DNA of 64,000 nucleotides from Bacillota bacterium (GTDB lineage Bacteria > Bacillota_I > Bacilli_A > ML615J-28 > CAG-698), in NCBI GenBank assembly GCA_016280895.1, contig JAEEHM010000093.1, positions 1-64,000 on the forward strand, given 5' to 3'. The position numbers and the translations under genes were made by a program. Below the pieces are notes generated by a model that searched no databases, was not told the origin of the DNA, and worked only from the letters and a program-made list of their open reading frames with translations. Positions 1-10,012 of this stretch are shown one piece after another; position 1 is the stretch's first letter, and each line of letters opens with the position of its first letter.

Positions 1-28
1 ACCAAGATTTTTATCTTGGTTTTTATTT
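1..28 (+). terminator. Rho-independent terminator of an upstream gene
   Basis: accaagatttttatcttggtttttatt: inverted repeat followed by T-run. Confidence 0.6.
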
Positions 29-101
29 ATGAATACTATTAAAATAAATTGAAAAGACTAGTATAATGTGATAAAATAATATATAGTGATGGAGGCATAA
101 A

Positions 102-1763
102 ATGTTAACAGATATTGAAATAGTAAAACAAAATAAAATGGCTAAAATTAGTGATGTAATTAAAAATTATGATATAAAGGAAGAAGAATTATATCATTAT
201 GGTAATTACATGGCAAAGCTAGATTTATCAATATTTGATAGATTAAAAAATAAAAAAGATGGTAAATTAATTTTAGTAACTGCGATTACTCCTACTCCAA
301 CTGGTGAAGGTAAATCAACAACTACAATTGGCCTTGTTGATGCAATGAACATCATTGGTAAAAAATGTGTAGGTGCAATAAGAGAACCATCATTAGGTCC
401 TGTCTTTGGTATTAAGGGTGGAGCTGCTGGTGGAGGATATGCCCAAGTCAATCCAATGGTAGATTTAAATTTACACTTTACTGGTGATTTACATGCCATG
501 ACAACAGCAAATAATTTAGTAAGTGCTGTTATTGATAATTATTTATATCAAGGAAATCCACTTAATATAGATCCTAATCGTATTACTTGGAAAAGATGCA
601 TGGACTTAAATGATCGAGCCTTAAGAAAAGTAGAAGTAGGCTTATCATCTAAAAAAGAAACAAAGAGATTTGATTATTTTAATATCACAGTAGCCTCTGA
701 AATAATGGCAATGGTTTGTTTATCGACATCAATTCATGATTTAAGAGAAAGATTAGATAGAACTATTGTTGCATATAATACGGAAGGAAAAGAAATCACA
801 ATTAAGGATTTAGGTATTACTGGTTCTTTAATGGTACTTTTAAAAGATGCAATTAAGCCTAATATTATTCAAACCTTAGAAAATAATCTAATATTTGCGC
901 ATGGAGGACCATTTGCGAATATCGCTCATGGCTGTAATAGTATATTAGCAACTCGCCTTGCATTAAAGGTATCTGATTATGTAATAACTGAGGCTGGTTT
1001 CGGTGCTGATTTAGGAGCTGAGAAGTTCTTAGATATTAAATGTAGAGAAGCAGGATTAAAACCTAATTGTGTTGTAATGGTAGCTACAATTAAAGCACTT
1101 AAATACCATGGTGGTAAACAAATTGCTGATATAAAAACAGAAGATGTTGATGCTTTAAAGAAAGGTCTTGCTAATTTAGAAAAGCATGTAGAAACTATTC
1201 GTACTTTCAATTTACCAGTAGTTGTTGCTATTAATAGATTCTTAACTGATACAGATGCTGAAATACAAGTATTACTAGACTGGGCAAAAGCACATAATGT
1301 TGAAATATCTTTATCAGAGGTATATGAAAAAGGTGGTAAAGGTGGAGTAGATCTCGCAAGTAAAGTAGTTGCTGCATGTAAAGATGTTACATACAAGCCA
1401 CTATATGATTTAAATGATTCAGTTTATGATAAGATTTACAAGATTGCTTCAATTGCCTATGGTGCAGCTCATGTAACATATAATGAAGATGCCAAAGCAA
1501 TACTCGATACAATTGATAATTCTAAATTCAAAGATTATTATATCTGTATGGCAAAAACTCCAAATTCATTGACTGATGATGCTAAAATAATTGGAAGACC
1601 AAAAGATTTCACTATCAATATTAAAGAAGTGAGAATATCGACTGGTTCTAAATTTATCATTTGCTTAACTGGTGCTATAATGACAATGCCAGGACTATCT
1701 AAGGAACCAATGGCACTTAAGATAGATATGAACGATGATATGGAAGTCTTTGGCTTGATGTAA
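102..1763 (+). CDS. fhs: Formate--tetrahydrofolate ligase
   Basis: ORF 553 aa with characteristic TAITPTPTGEGKSTTTIGL and REPSLGPVFGIKGGAAGGGYAQVNPM motifs. Confidence 0.97.
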   Translation: MLTDIEIVKQNKMAKISDVIKNYDIKEEELYHYGNYMAKLDLSIFDRLKNKKDGKLILVTAITPTPTGEGKSTTTIGLVDAMNIIGKKCVGAIREPSLGPVFGIKGGAAGGGYAQVNPMVDLNLHFTGDLHAMTTANNLVSAVIDNYLYQGNPLNIDPNRITWKRCMDLNDRALRKVEVGLSSKKETKRFDYFNITVASEIMAMVCLSTSIHDLRERLDRTIVAYNTEGKEITIKDLGITGSLMVLLKDAIKPNIIQTLENNLIFAHGGPFANIAHGCNSILATRLALKVSDYVITEAGFGADLGAEKFLDIKCREAGLKPNCVVMVATIKALKYHGGKQIADIKTEDVDALKKGLANLEKHVETIRTFNLPVVVAINRFLTDTDAEIQVLLDWAKAHNVEISLSEVYEKGGKGGVDLASKVVAACKDVTYKPLYDLNDSVYDKIYKIASIAYGAAHVTYNEDAKAILDTIDNSKFKDYYICMAKTPNSLTDDAKIIGRPKDFTINIKEVRISTGSKFIICLTGAIMTMPGLSKEPMALKIDMNDDMEVFGLM

Positions 1764-1767
1764 AAAT

Positions 1768-1795
1768 AAAAATGCAGAACATCTGCATTTTTTAA
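1768..1795 (+). terminator. Terminator after fhs
   Basis: aaatgcagaacatctgcatttttt hairpin with T-run. Confidence 0.7.
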
Positions 1796-1807
1796 TAAGA
1801 GGCATAT

Positions 1808-3001
1808 ATGAATGATTTAAAATTATTATATATAAATTCTAATTATAAATTAGAAATTAAATCTAAATATCCATTAAATAAAGATAATATTGATGAATAT
1901 TTTTCTATTATTTTCAAACATAAAGAAGAAATAGAAATAGAAGAAGAGAATAATTTATATTATTTATCAATAAAAGGTGGTTTTAAAAAGAACAATCTTT
2001 ATTATTTTTCTATTAAATCAGAAGATGTATCTTTTGTTGAATTCAATAATTCTAAAATAATATTAAAAATAAAAGAGAAAAAAGAAAAACTACCAGCTTA
2101 TTGGACTAATTATTTAGATGAAAAAATAGAATTAATAAATGATAAAATGAAGAATTATGAATATGCCTTCATTCATTTTACAGATATGCATATTTATACT
2201 AATAATATGAAATCCCCTGCTATTATTAAATATTTGATGGATAAAACTAAAATAGATGATATTATCTTTAATGGTGATATAATAACATATTATGGTTTCT
2301 TTATTGATGCTTATGATGAATTAATCAAATTTAAAGAAGCATTCAATGAAATGAAATATGTACTTGTATATGGAAATCATGATTCAAATGCGAAAAAGAA
2401 TAAGAAAGAAGATTTCCTTATTCCCCTTGATGATTATAAATATTTAGTAGCTAATAATTCTAAAGTCAAATATGTAAAGAATAAGATGTATGGAATATAT
2501 GAAATAAATAATATCAAATTCATTATTTTAGATACTGGTGCTGATTTAGCAAGTTGTTTTGATGATGAAGAATTATCATATTTAAGAGATGAATTATTAA
2601 ATACAGAAAGTGATAAACATGTAATAGTTTTAGCACATAAGGTATTTATTGGTACAAGTCCATACGTGTTGAATCCAACAATTGAAATAAGTGATGTTGG
2701 AAATAAAATCATAAATACGATAAATGAAGTAAAAGATAAAATGAAAGCTAAGCTAATAATGTTGATATCTGGTCATAATCATACTGATTATTATCAAAAT
2801 GTAGGTTTTAATGCACTATGTAGAACTTGTGATGCTTCATATTTCAATGCTTCATATGATTGTAAATACCCTATTAGATTTGATGGCACAATAAATGAAC
2901 AAGCAATCGATGTTGTATTTTTAAATACCATAACACAAAAAATAGAAATAATGAGAATAGGTTGTGGTGATAAAAAAGAAGATTTAATATTAGATTATTA
3001 G
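1808..3001 (+). CDS. Calcineurin-like metallophosphoesterase
   Basis: FTDMHIY, FNGDII, YGNHDSN and SGHNHTD metallophosphoesterase motifs. Confidence 0.85.
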   Translation: MNDLKLLYINSNYKLEIKSKYPLNKDNIDEYFSIIFKHKEEIEIEEENNLYYLSIKGGFKKNNLYYFSIKSEDVSFVEFNNSKIILKIKEKKEKLPAYWTNYLDEKIELINDKMKNYEYAFIHFTDMHIYTNNMKSPAIIKYLMDKTKIDDIIFNGDIITYYGFFIDAYDELIKFKEAFNEMKYVLVYGNHDSNAKKNKKEDFLIPLDDYKYLVANNSKVKYVKNKMYGIYEINNIKFIILDTGADLASCFDDEELSYLRDELLNTESDKHVIVLAHKVFIGTSPYVLNPTIEISDVGNKIINTINEVKDKMKAKLIMLISGHNHTDYYQNVGFNALCRTCDASYFNASYDCKYPIRFDGTINEQAIDVVFLNTITQKIEIMRIGCGDKKEDLILDY

Positions 3002-3042
3002 ACACATATGTTATTTATATAACAAGACATATGTGTCTTTTT
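3000..3042 (+). terminator. Terminator
   Basis: gacacatatgt...acatatgtgtcttttttg inverted repeat and T-run. Confidence 0.7.
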
Positions 3043-3135
3043 TGTATAATATGCTTCCAAAATAATCGATTATGTGGTAAAATGTATAAGGTTAACTTTA
3101 ATTACCAAAATAAAAAGAAGAAAGAGAAAAAAATT

Positions 3136-4911
3136 ATGAAAAAAGAAAGAATTAATGTATTTTTCGCTGTTGATGATAATTATATTGATTTTTTAGCAAT
3201 AACTTTATCATCAATCATCGATAATGCGCTAGATGAAAATTACACATATAATTTTAGAGTTTTACATAATGGTTTAAGCCAAAAATCAAAGAATCGTCTA
3301 AAACATTTCAACTCTAAGAGATTTAAAGTATCATATTTCAATGTTGGTGATAGATTAGATACGTTAGAAAGAAACTTTAAATTACGTGATTATTACACAA
3401 TGACAACATATTATCGTCTATTAATACCAGATGCATTCTTCACAATTGATAAAGCATTATACCTAGATTGTGATATTACAGTATTAAGTGATTTATCTAA
3501 ATTATATAAGACTGATATAGGTGATAATCTAGTCGGTGCTATTGCCGATGCATCAGTTCAAATTGTACCTGAATTTATCACTTATGTTAATAAAGCATTA
3601 AAGATTAAAAAAGAAAGATATTTCAATGCTGGTATTTTAGTAATGAATTTGAAAGAAATGCGTCAAACTCATTTATTGAAGCGTGTATATGAACTATCAA
3701 AAACTACAGCTTTTAAGGTAGCACAAGACCAAGACTTACTTAATGTAATATGTAAGGATCGTGTCACATATGTATCACCATCTTGGAATGTAATGCCAAT
3801 TGGTGAACGTGCTGTCAATATTGATCTTATTCACTACAATTTAATTTATAAGCCATGGAAAAGAAAAGATATTATGTATCAAGAACATTTCTGGCATTAT
3901 GCAATTAAAGAAGGCTTAGAAGATGCAATAAAAGAAAGACTTGCAGAAATCACTGATGAATATTTCAAGATGGAAGAAGCAGGTATGGAAAACTTGAAAA
4001 AGTTATGTCTATATGAAGCTGCTCATCCAGAAAAATATGTAGCATGTGAAACTATCAATAATGATTTTATTGATTATAAGCTAAGTACAGAAAGAAGAGA
4101 AATATATGAACGCATTGCTGAACTAGAAAAGCAAGGCAAGTTCGACCAAGATGTTGAAAATGATCCTCCATATGTTCCTCTACATGCTGGTGATGTTGAC
4201 TATTTCCACAAGAAATTAAAAACAAAAGCTTATGCGAGATTTTATAATTTTTCATCATTTAAATATTTCAATCACCAAATTAAAAAAGGTCGTATTATAA
4301 TTGATGATTATATTGGCGTTGAAAACTTGAAAGCTTTAAAGACAGGTGCCATTTTGACATGTAATCACTTTAATCCATTTGATTCAATTCCACTTCATAA
4401 GGCTGTTAAGAAATATCATCGTAAGAAAGTCTTATTCAAGGTAATCAAAGAAGGTAATTACACATTCCCTGGTCTATTTGGACGCTTTATGAGATATTGC
4501 AATACCTTACCACTTGCTAATGACTTTGAAGTATTACGTCAAATGATTAAATCAGTTGGCTATTGGATGGATAAGGGATATTGTGTATTAATTTATCCGG
4601 AACAATCATTGTGGTGGAATTATAAAAAACCAAAACCAACAAAGCCAGGTGCATTTAATTTTGCAGCTAAATTCAATAAACCAGTAGTACCTTGTTTTAT
4701 CACAATGCGTCAAACTGATAAATTGAATAATGAAGGTGATCATATTCAAGCTTATACTCTTCATATCTTAAAACCAATCTATCCAAATCCTGAACTTTCA
4801 ATTAAGGATAATATGAAGATGTTACAAGAGGCTCATGATGCTGCTTGGAAAAATGTTTATGAAGAAACATACGGTATTAAGCTAGAATATAGCACTGAGA
4901 AAGCTGAATAA
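3136..4911 (+). CDS. Fusion protein: family 8-like glycosyltransferase + PlsC-like 1-acyl-glycerol-3-phosphate acyltransferase
   Basis: N-terminal GT8 signature (FFAVDDNYIDFLAITLSSIIDNA, YLDCDITVLSDL); C-terminal acyltransferase (CNHFNPFDS, IYPEQSLWWNYKKPKPTKPGAFNFA). ORF track start 3031; ATG at 3136 follows a purine-rich stretch. Confidence 0.8.
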   Translation: MKKERINVFFAVDDNYIDFLAITLSSIIDNALDENYTYNFRVLHNGLSQKSKNRLKHFNSKRFKVSYFNVGDRLDTLERNFKLRDYYTMTTYYRLLIPDAFFTIDKALYLDCDITVLSDLSKLYKTDIGDNLVGAIADASVQIVPEFITYVNKALKIKKERYFNAGILVMNLKEMRQTHLLKRVYELSKTTAFKVAQDQDLLNVICKDRVTYVSPSWNVMPIGERAVNIDLIHYNLIYKPWKRKDIMYQEHFWHYAIKEGLEDAIKERLAEITDEYFKMEEAGMENLKKLCLYEAAHPEKYVACETINNDFIDYKLSTERREIYERIAELEKQGKFDQDVENDPPYVPLHAGDVDYFHKKLKTKAYARFYNFSSFKYFNHQIKKGRIIIDDYIGVENLKALKTGAILTCNHFNPFDSIPLHKAVKKYHRKKVLFKVIKEGNYTFPGLFGRFMRYCNTLPLANDFEVLRQMIKSVGYWMDKGYCVLIYPEQSLWWNYKKPKPTKPGAFNFAAKFNKPVVPCFITMRQTDKLNNEGDHIQAYTLHILKPIYPNPELSIKDNMKMLQEAHDAAWKNVYEETYGIKLEYSTEKAE

Positions 4912-4913
4912 AA

Positions 4914-5489
4914 ATGTTGTATATAATTATTATTTTAATAATGATGACAATCATTGCAGTATTAAATATTATATTTAACGCAATGTTTCCTTTCTATGTT
5001 TACATCGTATCAACAATTCTATTCACTATTTTAGTTATAATAGTTGATGCTATTGTTGCAACAATCATTAGAAAACTTCCAGAAAAAGGCTTTGATTATC
5101 ATAAAAAGATCTTCAATCCAAGTAAAAGAAGTATAAAATTCTATGAATTAATTGGTGTAAAGAAGTGGAAGGAAAAGGTACCAGAGCTGGGAATGTTTAC
5201 GCATTTTCGCAAGAACAAAATCGAAGATCCAAAGAATCCAGAATATTTGAAAAGATTTATTCTAGAAGCTTGTTATGGAGTAATCATTCACTATGTGAGT
5301 CTACCTTTATCATTTATAATAATGCTGTTTGATTTTAAGATGTATACAGGAGAGTCTAATTTGTATTTGACTGTTGCACTACCAGTTGCAATAGTTAATG
5401 CAGTATTAATCGTACTACCTGCATTTATCTTGAGATATAATTTACCAAAATTAATAAGACTTTATGAAATAAGTCTAAAAAGGAAATAA
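4914..5489 (+). CDS. Hypothetical membrane protein
   Basis: Several hydrophobic segments; 2-nt spacing to both neighbours. Confidence 0.6.
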   Translation: MLYIIIILIMMTIIAVLNIIFNAMFPFYVYIVSTILFTILVIIVDAIVATIIRKLPEKGFDYHKKIFNPSKRSIKFYELIGVKKWKEKVPELGMFTHFRKNKIEDPKNPEYLKRFILEACYGVIIHYVSLPLSFIIMLFDFKMYTGESNLYLTVALPVAIVNAVLIVLPAFILRYNLPKLIRLYEISLKRK

Positions 5490-5491
5490 TT

Positions 5492-6691
5492 ATGAAAGAT
5501 ATTTTCGTTTACCCTATCAAATCATTATTACATAATCAAGATATAATTGATAATAATTCTAGGTTCTTACTTGATGAATTAAGTAAAATTACCAATTACA
5601 ATTATATTTTATGTGATGATGTAAAGAAATTGAAAGGACATGATTCTTTAATCTTAGTCCAATCCGGGGGATCTGAAAATATCTTTTTAAATGAGATATA
5701 TCCTTATTATGGTGGGCCTTATTATCTCCTTACATATGGTGCTAATAATTCCCTTGCAGCATCACTTGAAATACTTGCATATCTTAACCAAAATGATAAA
5801 GAAGCAGAAGTATTACATGGAGATATTAAATATATAGCATCACGTATTGAATACATATATAATAAGAAAGAGAATCAAAAAATAAGATTAGGTGTATTTG
5901 GAAAACCAAGTGATTGGTTAATATCATCAAATGTAGATTATGATAAAGCATTAAAGATATTTAATATTGAACTTGTTGATGTAAGTGGCGAAGAATTAAG
6001 GATGCAAATATTGAAATATATTGACATTGATTATCATTATGATTTCAAGAAGAAATTTGATAATAATGATACACTTACTAAATCATATGCAATCTATGTT
6101 GCATTAAAAGATTTAGTAAAGAAACTTGATTTACAAGGTTTTACGATCAGATGCTTTGACCTTCTTAATATCACCAAACAAACATCATGCTACGGCCTCG
6201 CTAAACTAAATAGTGAAGGAATTGTAGCCACTTGTGAAGGTGATATCCCATCAATGATATCAATGTATATAATAAGAAAAGAATTGAAATTAAGTGCTTT
6301 TCAAGTTAATCCTCAATTTATTAATCAAGATAAAAAAGAAATATCATTTGCGCATTGCACAATACCTTTAGATATGGTAAAAGATTATTCTTTAATGACA
6401 CACTTTGAATCTAATATGGGACTTGCAATTAAAGGAAATATTAAAGAAGGAGATTGCACAGTATTTAAAATATCTGCTGATTTAAAATCATTTTATGTAG
6501 ATGAAGGCAAATTAGTACAAGATGAATTTTCTCTCCTTAGATGTAGAACACAAGTTAAAGTAATATTTGATAATGATGTCAATTATTTCTTAACATCTAC
6601 TTTATCTAATCATCATATTATTATTTATGGTAGATATGCATCTGTATTAAGTAATTATTTAAGATCACTTGGATTAAATAGAATAATATGA
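5492..6691 (+). CDS. L-fucose/L-arabinose isomerase-like protein
   Basis: Overall resemblance to fucose isomerase-like proteins (FTIRCFDLLN, GLAKLNSEGIVATCEGDIPSMISMYI). Confidence 0.6.
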   Translation: MKDIFVYPIKSLLHNQDIIDNNSRFLLDELSKITNYNYILCDDVKKLKGHDSLILVQSGGSENIFLNEIYPYYGGPYYLLTYGANNSLAASLEILAYLNQNDKEAEVLHGDIKYIASRIEYIYNKKENQKIRLGVFGKPSDWLISSNVDYDKALKIFNIELVDVSGEELRMQILKYIDIDYHYDFKKKFDNNDTLTKSYAIYVALKDLVKKLDLQGFTIRCFDLLNITKQTSCYGLAKLNSEGIVATCEGDIPSMISMYIIRKELKLSAFQVNPQFINQDKKEISFAHCTIPLDMVKDYSLMTHFESNMGLAIKGNIKEGDCTVFKISADLKSFYVDEGKLVQDEFSLLRCRTQVKVIFDNDVNYFLTSTLSNHHIIIYGRYASVLSNYLRSLGLNRII

Positions 6692-6770
6692 ATAAACTTA
6701 TAAAAATTGTTATTTGAAATTGTGTATCAATCTTCGAATAACTTTTTTTAAAAATGAATATATGGAACGA

Positions 6771-6862
6771 TACTTTAATTTTATTCCTTTTTTTATAAAA
6801 ATATACTTTAATTTTATTCCTTTTTTTATAAAAACATACTTTAATTTTATTCCTTTTTCTTG
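6771..6862. repeat. Three tandem copies of a 33-bp AT-rich repeat
   Basis: tactttaattttattcctttttttataaaaayA starting at 6771, 6804 and 6837 (third copy partial). Confidence 0.95.
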
Positions 6863-6902
6863 ATGTTGAGCATAATATATGCTATAATGTGATAGTAATA
6901 TT

Positions 6903-8198
6903 ATGAAAAAATTAGACATTAGAAAAGACATAGCAACAAGAAAATATCACAAAACAAAGAAAATCTTTTATATGATTTATCGCTACGTTATGAAAATAGT
7001 AGGTAGAAAATATAATGCAACTTTTACTAAAGTTGATAATATTAAAGAATGTAAGGGACCTTGCTTTGTAATATTTAACCACTTATCAAGAATTGATCAT
7101 TTTTACACAAATGAAATTACATATCCAAAAAGAGTCAATATGATTGCAGGATATTCAGAATTCTTTAGGTCACACTTACATTTTGCGTTTAAGCATAACA
7201 ATGTACTACCAAAGAAGAATTATGCAACAGACTTTGTGGGTACAAAAGCAATGATGTCAATCATTAAACAAGGTGGAAGTATCTCCTTTGCACCTGAGGG
7301 CCTAGCATCAAATGATGGTATGGCAAAACCAATTGTGCCTAATACTGGTGCGATGCTTAAGAAATTTGGTATTCCTGTATATTTTGTGGAACTTAGAGGA
7401 CAATACCTACAAAATACTAAGGTATGTTTAGATGTAAGAAGAGGTAAAACATTTGCTAAAATATCATTACTTTTCTCTAAAGAGGATTTAGAAAGATTAA
7501 GCGGTGAAGAAATTGATGATATCATCAATGATCATATTTATCATGATGAATATAAGTGGCAAAAAGAACAGCACATTAAATGGAAAACTAATGGAAGAAT
7601 ATGTGAGAACTTAGACCATTTGCTGTATAGATGTCCTAAATGTGGAGCTGAATTTAATATGGAAGCTAAGGGAGATTACATCAAATGTAAAGCTTGTGGT
7701 AATGGTGCTACAATGGATGATTATTATGATTTCCATCCATTTGATGATACTTGCGTAATCCCTGAATTAGTAAGTGATTGGGTAAATCAAGAAAGAATTG
7801 ATATTATCAAAAAGATTAGAAAAGATGAGAACTTCTCATATTCAGTTAAGGCAAAACTAGGAATGCTTCCTAATGACCATTACATCCAGGACAAACAATT
7901 ATCAGAAATAGTATCAAGTGGTACCATCACAATTGATCATAGTGGTATGCATTATAAAGATGATAATGATGAAAAATATAATTTTGATTTAAATTATAAA
8001 TTATTATTCACTACATTTACAGAACTTGATTCTAAATCAATGGATGTTTATGTAAATGGTGAATTCTATGATTTCTATCCTGAACAAAATTCTGTTATTT
8101 ATATGAATATGTTGATAGAAGAAATGCATAGACTTCATGTAGATTATTACAAGAATTTCAAACAAAATGCATATATGTATGAAAATTTAGATGATTAA
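6903..8198 (+). CDS. 1-acyl-sn-glycerol-3-phosphate acyltransferase with C-terminal zinc-ribbon extension
   Basis: FNHLSRIDHF and FAPEGLASNDG acyltransferase motifs; CPKCGAEF...CKACGNG zinc ribbon. Confidence 0.75.
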   Translation: MKKLDIRKDIATRKYHKTKKIFYMIYRYVMKIVGRKYNATFTKVDNIKECKGPCFVIFNHLSRIDHFYTNEITYPKRVNMIAGYSEFFRSHLHFAFKHNNVLPKKNYATDFVGTKAMMSIIKQGGSISFAPEGLASNDGMAKPIVPNTGAMLKKFGIPVYFVELRGQYLQNTKVCLDVRRGKTFAKISLLFSKEDLERLSGEEIDDIINDHIYHDEYKWQKEQHIKWKTNGRICENLDHLLYRCPKCGAEFNMEAKGDYIKCKACGNGATMDDYYDFHPFDDTCVIPELVSDWVNQERIDIIKKIRKDENFSYSVKAKLGMLPNDHYIQDKQLSEIVSSGTITIDHSGMHYKDDNDEKYNFDLNYKLLFTTFTELDSKSMDVYVNGEFYDFYPEQNSVIYMNMLIEEMHRLHVDYYKNFKQNAYMYENLDD

Positions 8199-8202
8199 GA
8201 AT

Positions 8203-8236
8203 AAGAAGATACATTTTAAGATGTATCTTTTCTTAT
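8203..8236 (+). terminator. Terminator
   Basis: aagatacattttaagatgtatcttttctt hairpin. Confidence 0.6.
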
Positions 8237-8406
8237 TGACTTAATAACTAAGAAAATATATAATTAAAATGGAAGAGAAAGAGATTAAAATAGAAGAACA
8301 AGCACTAGAAGCATTGAAAATAAAAAAACTATTTGATCAATATGTCTTCTCAAGCGAGATTTCTATTTCATAATTAAAGTTTGTAGAGTGCAAGGAGGCA
8401 TAAAAT

Positions 8407-8646
8407 ATGAATATACAATTCAATTCTTTATTAAGTGTAATCCTCATTCCTCAAGTTTTAAATATTATCGAAGAAAAAGAAGAAATAGATGAAATGGAAG
8501 CCTTAGAAGAATTCTATAATTCAAAAACATATGAAGTGCTTTCTAATGAAGAAACTAAGGTATGGCACTATAGTGCTTTAACAATATACATGATGTGGAA
8601 AGAAGAAAAGGAAACTGGGGAATTGGTGTTTCCGGAGGAACAATAG
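8407..8646 (+). CDS. Small hypothetical protein, partner of a DUF3791 protein
   Basis: 79 aa, stop directly abuts next ATG (tagatg); resembles small proteins found beside DUF3791/DUF3990 genes. Confidence 0.55.
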   Translation: MNIQFNSLLSVILIPQVLNIIEEKEEIDEMEALEEFYNSKTYEVLSNEETKVWHYSALTIYMMWKEEKETGELVFPEEQ

Positions 8647-8853
8647 ATGAGTAAAGAACTAAGATTTATAGTACTTTGTATTGAGGAATATAAAAATGAA
8701 AAAGGCCTAAGTGGAAAGAAAACATTAGAATTGTTTAATAAATATTCTGTATGTGAATACATTAAAGAATTTTATGAAGCACTACATACTACAGGCACAA
8801 AATATATAATCAATGATATTGATTTATATATTGATTCTTGTAAAAGAGCATAA
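8647..8853 (+). CDS. DUF3791-like protein
   Basis: 68 aa; FIVLCIEEYKNEKGLSGKKTLELFNKY...IKEFYEALHTTGTKYIINDIDLYI pattern. Confidence 0.65.
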   Translation: MSKELRFIVLCIEEYKNEKGLSGKKTLELFNKYSVCEYIKEFYEALHTTGTKYIINDIDLYIDSCKRA

Positions 8854-8886
8854 AAAGCGTTATTAAAATATATAACGCTTTTTTAT
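8853..8886 (+). terminator. Terminator
   Basis: aaaagcgttattaaaatatataacgctttttt hairpin. Confidence 0.7.
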
Positions 8887-8909
8887 TATGATATAAAAAT
8901 GAAAAAGTA

Positions 8910-9032
8910 GGATAAATGGCCAAAACCTATATAAAAACATCGATTTTGGCCGATTATCTCAACATTTTGAGGGATAAACGGCCAAAACCCATATAAAAAC
9001 ATTGATTTTGGCCGATTATCTCAATTTTTTGA
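8910..9032. repeat. Two direct copies of a 62-bp unit, each with an internal inverted repeat (ggccaaaa...ttttggcc)
   Basis: ggataaa[t/c]ggccaaaacc[t/c]atataaaaacat[c/t]gattttggccgattatctcaa at 8910 and 8972. Confidence 0.93.
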
Positions 9033-9059
9033 AAAACTAACAAAAGATGCCAAAAAATG

Positions 9060-9085
9060 TCGGTAGCAATTTTCGCTACCGACTC
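9060..9085 (-). terminator. Terminator of the arc operon
   Basis: cggtagcaattttcgctaccg inverted repeat, with A-run (T-run on minus strand). Confidence 0.65.
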
Positions 9086-9093
9086 TTTTCATA

Positions 9094-10011
9094 TTATTCA
9101 TATTTAATTATTGTACCTTCCTTAAAAGCAAGAGCTTCTAATGCATTTTCAATATCAGTAATTATTGCAACTTTATTTTTATCCTTCACAAAGCTAATGC
9201 AAGCTTCAATTTTTGGTTTCATTGAACCTGCTTTAAATTCATTATTATTCAAATATTTACAAGCATCATTTAGGTTTATGATTTCTAAATCTTGTTCATT
9301 AGTTTGTCCAAAATTAATTTTAGCGTTTTTAACTTGTGTTAATATCAATAATACATCAGCATTTATATCTGATGCTAATTTAGAAGATGCAAAATCCTTA
9401 TCAATTACAGCATCAATTCCTTCTAATTTACCATCATTTTCAATTACTGGGATACCGCCACCACCACAACATATTACTGTATAATGATTATCAAGAAGAG
9501 TATTTATTTCTTTTTCTTCAATAATTTTAACAGGTTTTGGACTTGCAATAACGCGTCTATATCCCCTACCACTATCTTCCTTAGTAGGATATGGAAGTGC
9601 TTCAGCTTCCTCTTTAGTATAGAAAGGTCCAATTGGTTTTGTAGGATTTAAAAATGCAGGATCGTTCTTATCTACTAGCACATTTGTGAGTACTGATACG
9701 ACATGTCTATCTGAATTTAATTTTCTTAAATCATTAGAAATAGCTTCAATTAAATGGTAGCCAATGTATGATTGACTCATGGCACCACATTCAGAAAATG
9801 CCATTTCATATACATTTTTGTTGTGCTTATGGCCTTCAGAAAATGCCATATTGATGAGTCCTACCTGTGGTCCATTACCATGAGTTATGACTACTTCATT
9901 ACCTTGATTGATGATTTTTGCAAGATAAGGAGATACCTTTCTTACGTTTTCTTTTTGTTCTTTGGGATCAATGCCAAGCGCATTTCCCCCAAGTGCAATC
10001 ACAATTCTCAT
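9094..10011 (-). CDS. arcC: Carbamate kinase
   Basis: MRIVIALGGNALG, VVITHGNGPQVG, CCGGGGIPV motifs. Confidence 0.95.
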   Translation of the reverse strand: MRIVIALGGNALGIDPKEQKENVRKVSPYLAKIINQGNEVVITHGNGPQVGLINMAFSEGHKHNKNVYEMAFSECGAMSQSYIGYHLIEAISNDLRKLNSDRHVVSVLTNVLVDKNDPAFLNPTKPIGPFYTKEEAEALPYPTKEDSGRGYRRVIASPKPVKIIEEKEINTLLDNHYTVICCGGGGIPVIENDGKLEGIDAVIDKDFASSKLASDINADVLLILTQVKNAKINFGQTNEQDLEIINLNDACKYLNNNEFKAGSMKPKIEACISFVKDKNKVAIITDIENALEALAFKEGTIIKYE

Positions 10012-10012
10012 C

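Noticed and set aside
206-1396. Minus-strand ORFs inside fhs (206..499, 977..1396)
   Set aside because: Antisense to a highly conserved gene, low-complexity products, no RBS; shadow ORFs.
6710-6931. Minus-strand ORF 73 aa (KGIKLKYxFIK repeats)
   Set aside because: Merely reads the 33-bp tandem repeat, which is divisible by three.
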